64,000 nucleotides of DNA from Nonomuraea harbinensis. GTDB lineage: Bacteria > Actinomycetota > Actinomycetes > Streptosporangiales > Streptosporangiaceae. This document shows, piece by piece, positions 59,027 to 64,000 of this stretch. The notes under the pieces are model-generated. The model worked only from the letters and a program-made list of their open reading frames with translations. It made no database searches and was not told the origin of the DNA. Position numbers and translations under genes: made by a program. Every line of letters starts with the position of its first letter. Within the stretch, counting starts at the first letter, position 1. The DNA lies in the NCBI RefSeq assembly GCF_019396385.1, contig NZ_JAHKRN010000020.1:1-64000 (forward strand), read 5' to 3'.

Positions 59027-60046
59027 ATGACCGCGATGTCGATGGCGCAGGCGCTGAACGCCGCCCTGCGCGACGCGCTGCGTGCGGACGAGCGGGTGCT
59101 CGTCTTCGGCGAGGACGTCGGGCCCCTGGGCGGCGTGTTCCGCGTCACCGACGGGCTGACCAAGGAGTTCGGCGAGGAGCGGTGCTTCGACACGCCGCTG
59201 GCCGAGTCCGGCATCGTGGGCCTCGCGGTGGGCATGGCGATGGGCGGGTTCCGGCCGGTGGTGGAGATGCAGTTCGACGCCTTCGCCTATCCGGCGTTCG
59301 AGCAGATCGCCTCGCACGTGGCCAAGACGCGCAACCGCACCCGCGGCCGGGTGACGTTGCCGATGGTGATCCGCGTCCCGTTCGCGGGCGGCATCGGCGG
59401 CGTCGAGCACCACTGCGACTCCAGCGAGGCGTACTACGCCCACACGCCGGGGCTCAAGGTCGTCACGCCCGCGACGGTCGAGGACGCGTACTGGCTGCTG
59501 CGTGACGCCATCGCCGACCCCGACCCGGTGATCTTCATGGAGCCGAAGCGGCTGTACTGGTCCAAGGAGGCGTTCTCCCCCAGCGGGCGGCGGCGCGCGC
59601 CCGGGTTCGGGCAGGCCGTGGTCCGGCGCGAGGGCCGCGACGCGACGCTCGTGGCCTACGGGCCCGGCGTGCCGGTCGCTCTCCAGGCCGCCGAGGCGGC
59701 GGCCGCCGACGGGGTCTCGCTGGAGGTGGTCGACCTGCGGACGATCGTCCCGTTCGACGACGAGACCGTCACGTCCTCCGTACGGAAGACCGGGCGGTGT
59801 GTCGTGATCCAGGAGGCGCAGGGGTTCGCCGGGGTGGGCGCCGAGATCGCGGCCCGGGTGCAGGAGCGCTGCTTCCACTCGCTGGCCGCGCCCGTGCTGC
59901 GGGTCACGGGCTTCGACATCCCCTATCCGCCGCCGAAACTGGAGCACGCCCATCTGCCGGACGCCGACCGGGTCCTGGACGCGGTCGACCGGCTGCAGTT
60001 CGACGACCGGCCCGACGTGGTGCACCTGAGCAGGGAGGCGTCATGA
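59027..60046 (+). CDS. bkdB: Branched-chain 2-oxoacid dehydrogenase E1 beta subunit
   Basis: A 339-residue protein. Family blocks are MSMAQALNAALRDALRADERVLVFGEDVG, LGGVFRVTDGL, FDTPLAESGIVGLAVGMAMGGFRPVVEMQFDAFAYPAFEQI and the C-terminal transketolase domain VVDLRTIVPFDDETV. It pairs with E1 alpha as a heterotetramer that decarboxylates the 2-oxoacid on ThDP. It overlaps the E2 start by 4 bases. Confidence 0.9.
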   Translation: MTAMSMAQALNAALRDALRADERVLVFGEDVGPLGGVFRVTDGLTKEFGEERCFDTPLAESGIVGLAVGMAMGGFRPVVEMQFDAFAYPAFEQIASHVAKTRNRTRGRVTLPMVIRVPFAGGIGGVEHHCDSSEAYYAHTPGLKVVTPATVEDAYWLLRDAIADPDPVIFMEPKRLYWSKEAFSPSGRRRAPGFGQAVVRREGRDATLVAYGPGVPVALQAAEAAAADGVSLEVVDLRTIVPFDDETVTSSVRKTGRCVVIQEAQGFAGVGAEIAARVQERCFHSLAAPVLRVTGFDIPYPPPKLEHAHLPDADRVLDAVDRLQFDDRPDVVHLSREAS

Positions 60047-61506
60047 CCGCGGGGCAGGTGTTCCGGCTGCCCGACCTGGGCGAGGGGCTGACGGAGGCGG
60101 AGATCCTCGACTGGAAGGTGTCCGTCGGCGACACCGTCGAGATCGACCAGATCGTGGTGGAGGTCGAGACCGCCAAGGCTGCCGTCGAGGTCCCGGTCCC
60201 CTACGCGGGCACCGTCCTGGCCCTGCACGCCGAGCCCGGCGCCGTCCTGTCCGTGGGCGCGCCCCTCATCGAGGTCGCCGCCGAGAACCCGGCGGCGGCC
60301 CGCTACCGCGAAGAGGAACGCGCCGGCTCCGGCAACGTCCTCATCGGCTACGGCACCACCCCCACCCCACCCCGCCGTCGCCGCACCCGCCGTCCCACCA
60401 CAAACGGCAACGCCACCACAGCCCCCCGCCCCACCGCAGACCTCACTACCACCACAAACCTCACCCCCGCCACAAATCTCCGTCCCGCCGCAGACCGGCG
60501 GCCTGCCACAGATCCCCGCCCGGCAGACCTCCGCCCCGCTGCGGAATCACGGCCTGTCACGGAGGTGCGGAGGCGGGAGGCGGCCGGGGGGATGGCGCCG
60601 CGGGTGATCTCGCCGTTGGTGCGGAGGATCGCGCGGGAACATGGGATCGATCTCGACGAGGTCACGCCCACGGGGCCGCGTGCGGTGATCCTGCGCCGCG
60701 ACGTGGACCGAGCCATCACCGACCGCGCCCGCGCCACGGCGGGGAGGGCGCCGGTGGCCGACCGTTCCCAGACCACGGCGGGGAGAGGGACCGACCGTTC
60801 CCAGGACATGGTGGGTCAGGAGCGCGTGCCGCTGCGGGGGGTGCGGCGGGCTGTGGCGGAGAAGCTGAGCCGCAGCCGCGCCGAGATCCCCGACGCCACG
60901 ACGTGGGTGGACGTGGACGCGACCGAGCTGCTCGCGGCCAGGGACGCGCTCCGGCGCGACCGCCCCGACCTCGGCATCGGCCTGCTGGCCCTGCTGGCCC
61001 GCATCTGCGTGGACGGCCTGCGCCGCTTCCCCGAGCTGAACTCCACGGTGGACGTCACCCGTTCCGAGATCGTCCGGTACGAACACGTCAACCTGGGATT
61101 CGCCGCCCAGACCGACCGCGGGCTCGTCGTCCCCGTGGTCCGCGGGGCGCACCGGATGACCACCGCCGAGCTGGCCGCGGAGCTGACCCGGCTCACCGGC
61201 CTGGCCCGCACGGGCAAGCTCCCGCCCGAGGCGCTGACCGGCGGCACGTTCACGCTCAACAACTACGGCGTCTTCGGCGTGGACGGCTCCACCCCCATCA
61301 TCAACCACCCGGAGGCCGCTCTCCTGGGCGTCGGCCGCGTCATCGACCGCCCCTGGGTGCACGGCGGCGCGGTCGTCCCCCGCAAGATCACCCAGCTCTC
61401 CCTCACCTTCGACCACCGGGTCTGCGACGGCGGCGCGGCCGGCGGGTTCCTGCGCCACGTGGCCGACCTCGTGGAGAACCCGGCGATCCTGCTCGCCCAC
61501 GTCTGA
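60043..61506 (+). CDS. bkdC: 2-oxoacid dehydrogenase E2 acyltransferase
   Basis: A 487-residue protein from ATG 60043. The lipoyl domain (residues 1-80) carries the lipoyl lysine in VEVETAKAAVEVPVPYAG. A long low-complexity Thr/Pro/Arg/Ala linker follows (about 100-180). The peripheral subunit-binding domain is APRVISPLVRRIAREHGIDLDEVTPTGPRAVILRRDV. The catalytic domain ends with QLSLTFDHRVCDGGAAGGFLRHV (catalytic His, DG). No E3 gene is present; the cell's shared lipoamide dehydrogenase must serve. The gene ends 3 bases before the convergent response regulator. Confidence 0.92.
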   Translation: MTAGQVFRLPDLGEGLTEAEILDWKVSVGDTVEIDQIVVEVETAKAAVEVPVPYAGTVLALHAEPGAVLSVGAPLIEVAAENPAAARYREEERAGSGNVLIGYGTTPTPPRRRRTRRPTTNGNATTAPRPTADLTTTTNLTPATNLRPAADRRPATDPRPADLRPAAESRPVTEVRRREAAGGMAPRVISPLVRRIAREHGIDLDEVTPTGPRAVILRRDVDRAITDRARATAGRAPVADRSQTTAGRGTDRSQDMVGQERVPLRGVRRAVAEKLSRSRAEIPDATTWVDVDATELLAARDALRRDRPDLGIGLLALLARICVDGLRRFPELNSTVDVTRSEIVRYEHVNLGFAAQTDRGLVVPVVRGAHRMTTAELAAELTRLTGLARTGKLPPEALTGGTFTLNNYGVFGVDGSTPIINHPEAALLGVGRVIDRPWVHGGAVVPRKITQLSLTFDHRVCDGGAAGGFLRHVADLVENPAILLAHV

Positions 61507-61509
61507 GCG

Positions 61510-62172
61510 TCAGGAACCGCCCGGCACCACCAGGCCGGACTCGTAGGCGATGACGACGAGCTGGGCCCTGTCGCGGGCGTGGAGCTTGGCCATCGCCCGG
61601 TTGACGTGGGTCTTGGCGGTCAGCGGGCTGATCGCCAGGCAGTCGGCGATCTGGTCGTTGGACAGGCCCTGCGCGACCAGGGCGACGCTCTCGCGTTCCC
61701 GGTTGGTCAGCTCTTCGAGCCCTCTGCCGGTGCCGAGGGTGATCGGCCGCGTGACGTACCTGTCGATGAGTTTCCTGGTGATCGACGGCGCGAGCAGCGC
61801 GTCGCCGCGGGCCGCGACCCGCACGGCGTGCAGGAGATCCTCGGGCACGATGTCCTTGACCAGGAACCCGGCCGCGCCGGCGCGCAGCGCGTCGAAGACG
61901 TACTCGTCCAGGCCGTAGTTGGTCAGGATGACGACGTGCACCCCGGCCAGCGCGGGGTCCGCGGCGATGCGCCGGGTCGTCTCGATGCCGTCGGCGACCG
62001 GCATCTGGACGTCGACGAGCGCGATGTCGGGCAGATGCTCCCTGGCCAGGGCCAGGCCCTCGACGCCGTCGCCTGCCTCCGCCACCACCTCGATGTCGTC
62101 CTCCAGGTCGAGGAGCGCGCGGAACCCGCTGCGGATGAGCGGCTGGTCGTCGACCAGCAGGACGCGGATCAC
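61510..62172 (-). CDS. LuxR/NarL-type response regulator
   Basis: A 220-residue protein. Receiver domain with IRVLLVDDQPLIRSGFRALL (Asp pair), phosphoacceptor in DIALVDVQMP, ILTNYG and the conserved Lys in FLVKDIVPEDLL. The C-terminal LuxR HTH is LEELTNRERESVALVAQGLSNDQIADCLAISPLTAKTHVNRAMAKLHARDRAQLVV. It is the partner of the adjacent kinase, whose stop overlaps its start. Confidence 0.93.
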   Translation of the reverse strand: MIRVLLVDDQPLIRSGFRALLDLEDDIEVVAEAGDGVEGLALAREHLPDIALVDVQMPVADGIETTRRIAADPALAGVHVVILTNYGLDEYVFDALRAGAAGFLVKDIVPEDLLHAVRVAARGDALLAPSITRKLIDRYVTRPITLGTGRGLEELTNRERESVALVAQGLSNDQIADCLAISPLTAKTHVNRAMAKLHARDRAQLVVIAYESGLVVPGGS

Positions 62173-63275
62173 GGCAACCGGTCCACGGGGAGTTCGGCCC
62201 GGACGGTGAAGCCGCCCTCGCCGCGCGGCTCCGCCCGCAGGCGTCCGCCGAGTGCGGTGACGCGTTCCCGCATCCCGAGCAGCCCCACGCCGGGCACCGG
62301 GACGGTGTCCTGGGTGGCCCTGCCGTCGTCGTCGACGCGTACTTCGAGCGTGTCCGGGCGGCAGTCGATCCGGACCGAGGCGGTCGCGGCGGCGGCGTGC
62401 CTGGCGACGTTGGTGAGCGACTCCTGGACGATCCGGTAGACGGTCCTGCTCACCGCGGCGGGCACGTCCTGCCGCCGCCCCTCGATCGTCAGGGTGGCGT
62501 CCAGGCCGATGGCGCGGGCCCGTTCCACCAGCTCCGGGACGTCGTCGAGCCCGCGCGGCGGGGTCGTGTCGTCGTCGCGCAGCGCCTGCAGGGTCGCGCG
62601 CAGCTCGCGGGCCGCCTCGCGCCCGGCCTCCTGGATCGCCAGCAGCGCCTCCGGCACCTGTTCGCCGCGCCTGCGGGCCACGTGCACGGCGACCTCGGCC
62701 TGCAGCTTGACGATCGAGATCTGGTGGGTGAGCGAATCGTGCAGCTCCCGCGCGATGCGCAGCCGCTCCTCGTCCGCGCGGCGCCGCGCGGTCTCCTCGC
62801 GGGTGCGCTCGGCCTCCTCCGCCCGCCGCTCGGCCTGCCGCAGCGCCTCGCCCGCCGCCCCGGCCGCGACCAGCCAGGCCAGCTCAAGGGCGCCCCGGGC
62901 CTGCGCGAACGCCTCGCCCAGGTCGTACGATCCCGAGGCCACGGCGGCGAGCGGCAGCGCGGCCAGCATGGTCACGCTCGCCACCACCGTGACGACGCGG
63001 TGCCCGGCCCGTACGGCGGCGTACACCGCGAACAGGAACGCGACGGCGGGCACGTCGAAACCGGCCGCCTGGTAACCCACCGCGCACAGCCCGGTGACGA
63101 CCAGGACGGGGACCGGCGCCCGGCGGCGCACGGCCAGCGCCAGGCCGCCGGCGACCAGCGCCGCGTAGCCGGCGGGGTTCGCGGAGCCCTGCCCGGACAG
63201 CCCGGTGACCACCAGCGCCGCCGCCACGCAGCCGGCGATCGCCCAGTCGAGGGCACGGGACCGTCCTGTGCTCAT
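62169..63275 (-). CDS. NarL-type sensor histidine kinase
   Basis: A 368-residue protein from ATG 63275 (MSTGRSRALDWAIAG). Four or five N-terminal membrane segments form a DUF7134-like sensor region. A coiled coil (LRQAERRAEEAERTREETARRRADEERLR) leads to the HisKA_3 box ARELHDSLTHQISIVKLQAEVAVH with the phosphorylated His. The ATPase domain has VQESLTNVARHA and VDDDGRATQ...GLLGMRERVTALGGRL. The signal is unknown. It forms a two-gene operon with the regulator. Confidence 0.92.
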   Translation of the reverse strand: MSTGRSRALDWAIAGCVAAALVVTGLSGQGSANPAGYAALVAGGLALAVRRRAPVPVLVVTGLCAVGYQAAGFDVPAVAFLFAVYAAVRAGHRVVTVVASVTMLAALPLAAVASGSYDLGEAFAQARGALELAWLVAAGAAGEALRQAERRAEEAERTREETARRRADEERLRIARELHDSLTHQISIVKLQAEVAVHVARRRGEQVPEALLAIQEAGREAARELRATLQALRDDDTTPPRGLDDVPELVERARAIGLDATLTIEGRRQDVPAAVSRTVYRIVQESLTNVARHAAAATASVRIDCRPDTLEVRVDDDGRATQDTVPVPGVGLLGMRERVTALGGRLRAEPRGEGGFTVRAELPVDRLP

Positions 63276-63465
63276 GCGCGCACCATAGCCCGATGCCGTC
63301 GCGGGCGGATCCTGCGTACGGACGATCGCCGGGCTACCGCGTCCGCGGTACTTCCACGGATCCTGCGTCACCGGCGGCAGCGCGCATCGCCTCCCCTGGC
63401 CGGACGACCGGCGGCGGGTCCGGAGGACACCATCGGGACACGTCCAGTCCCAGGAGGAGAGCCTC

Positions 63466-63822
63466 ATGTCCGTCACCTTCACCCTGCTCGGAGTCGTGGA
63501 GCCCGTCGACGCCTACGCCATGACCTCCGGGCGGCTCTGGTCCGCGGTGGGCGCGCTGCTGGGCCTGGCGGGCACGGTGATCGGCGGGCTGGCCCTGGCC
63601 CGCGCCACCGGTCGCGTCGGCGCCGGCACCGGCAGGAGGGGGGCCGTCGTGGCCCTGGTGGCGGGGCTGGCGGGCGCGGCCGTCGGCGGGCTGGTGGTGA
63701 CCGCCGCCGAGGGCGGTCCCGGCACCGGCTACGGCATCGTCGGCGGCTATGTCGCCGTGGTGGTGGGCCTGTGCTCCGTCGTGCTCGGCGGGCTGGCGCT
63801 GACCCGCCGCGTCCGCCGCTGA
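63466..63822 (+). CDS. Small membrane protein (DUF6223-like)
   Basis: A 118-residue protein with AGGAGAG before the ATG. It has three or four hydrophobic segments (LWSAVGALLGLAGTVIGGLALA; GAVVALVAGLAGAAVGGLVVTAA; GYGIVGGYVAVVVGLCSVVLGGLAL) separated by GRVGAGTGRRG and EGGPGTG loops and a basic C-terminus. The pattern resembles the DUF6223-type proteins of actinomycetes; function is unknown. It is divergent from the histidine kinase, and could be under that two-component system. Confidence 0.7.
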   Translation: MSVTFTLLGVVEPVDAYAMTSGRLWSAVGALLGLAGTVIGGLALARATGRVGAGTGRRGAVVALVAGLAGAAVGGLVVTAAEGGPGTGYGIVGGYVAVVVGLCSVVLGGLALTRRVRR

Positions 63823-63846
63823 TCGCCGGGCCCGTATCATCGCGGC

Positions 63847-64000
63847 ATGCCGAACCCCAGCAGGCGGGCGGTGCTCCTGGCCGCCGGTGGGCTGATCGCC
63901 GGTTGCTCGCGGCAGCGCGAGGTCGGCGAGATCGACCTCCGGCTGGCCACCGGGCCGGCGGGGGCGGTCTACCGGCGCATCGGCGGCTCGATGGCCGCGC
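63847..64000 (+). CDS. TAXI-family substrate-binding lipoprotein, 5' part only
   Basis: 51 codons are present before the window ends. The signal peptide MPNPSRRAVLLAAGGLIAGC has a lipobox IAGC and an Arg pair. The first mature strand IDLRLATGPAGAVYRRIGGSMAA is typical of TAXI-type solute receptors (ATGxxGxxYxxxGxxxA) of TRAP transporters. The rest lies outside the window. Confidence 0.6.
   Translation, partial: MPNPSRRAVLLAAGGLIAGCSRQREVGEIDLRLATGPAGAVYRRIGGSMAA

Overview
The window is very GC-rich, densely coding DNA with many GTG starts, a TTG start, and ATGA/GTGA stop-start overlaps. It carries a hopanoid operon, a phenylacetate (paa) operon, IS481 and ISAs1 elements, lipoproteins and ECF/TetR/PadR regulators. 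Together these suggest a filamentous actinomycete, probably Streptosporangiales-like (Nonomuraea, Streptosporangium or a relative). The genus is inference only; no rRNA or tRNA gene was seen.

Left part (1-31000), accessory and patchy. A transposase remnant sits at the left edge, followed by a small membrane protein and about 1.2 kb without a convincing gene. Next is a compact RiPP locus (2350-8400): a class IV-type lanthipeptide synthetase, a prolyl-oligopeptidase-like peptidase, a 38-residue precursor that had not been called as a gene, and a radical SAM enzyme whose C-terminal SPASM-like segment lacks cysteines. Beside it, a nuclease-helicase (DUF2075-type) gene is split by a complete ISAs1 element with an 18-bp inverted repeat and a 10-bp target duplication. 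A lower-GC island (about 11900-17030) holds a WXG100-like small protein, a 686-residue helical protein, two paralogous lipoproteins with a decayed second copy of the large gene, and a PadR plus RelA/SpoT-HD-membrane operon. From 17000 to 31000 there are regulators, a CPBP protease, a PD-(D/E)XK-like protein, a FAD/Rieske oxidoreductase, an ArsR gene with paired operators, an M29 aminopeptidase, several hypotheticals, and pseudogenes (MFS transporter, DUF3147).

Middle (31000-45600). A tightly overlapping minus-strand hopanoid operon reads hpnC-hpnD-hpnE-shc-hpnG-hpnH. Its HpnG carries a fused C-terminal IspH-like segment. Beyond it lie a polysaccharide deacetylase, an MGDG-synthase-like glycosyltransferase and an EamA transporter. 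A second minus-strand operon then encodes a trypsin-like protease, MoxR ATPase, DUF58 protein and two von Willebrand A membrane proteins.

Right part (45700-64000), metabolism and repair. It starts with a lipoprotein, a ribosome repair/rescue pair (RtcB-type RNA ligase and peptide release factor H), and an ECF41-like sigma factor with its probable oxidoreductase target. Then come a TetR gene and the paaABCDE operon, divergent from paaZ across a palindromic operator. An Lrp-type regulator precedes a branched-chain 2-oxoacid dehydrogenase operon (E1 alpha, E1 beta, E2). A two-component system, a small membrane protein and the start of a TAXI-type substrate-binding lipoprotein close the window.
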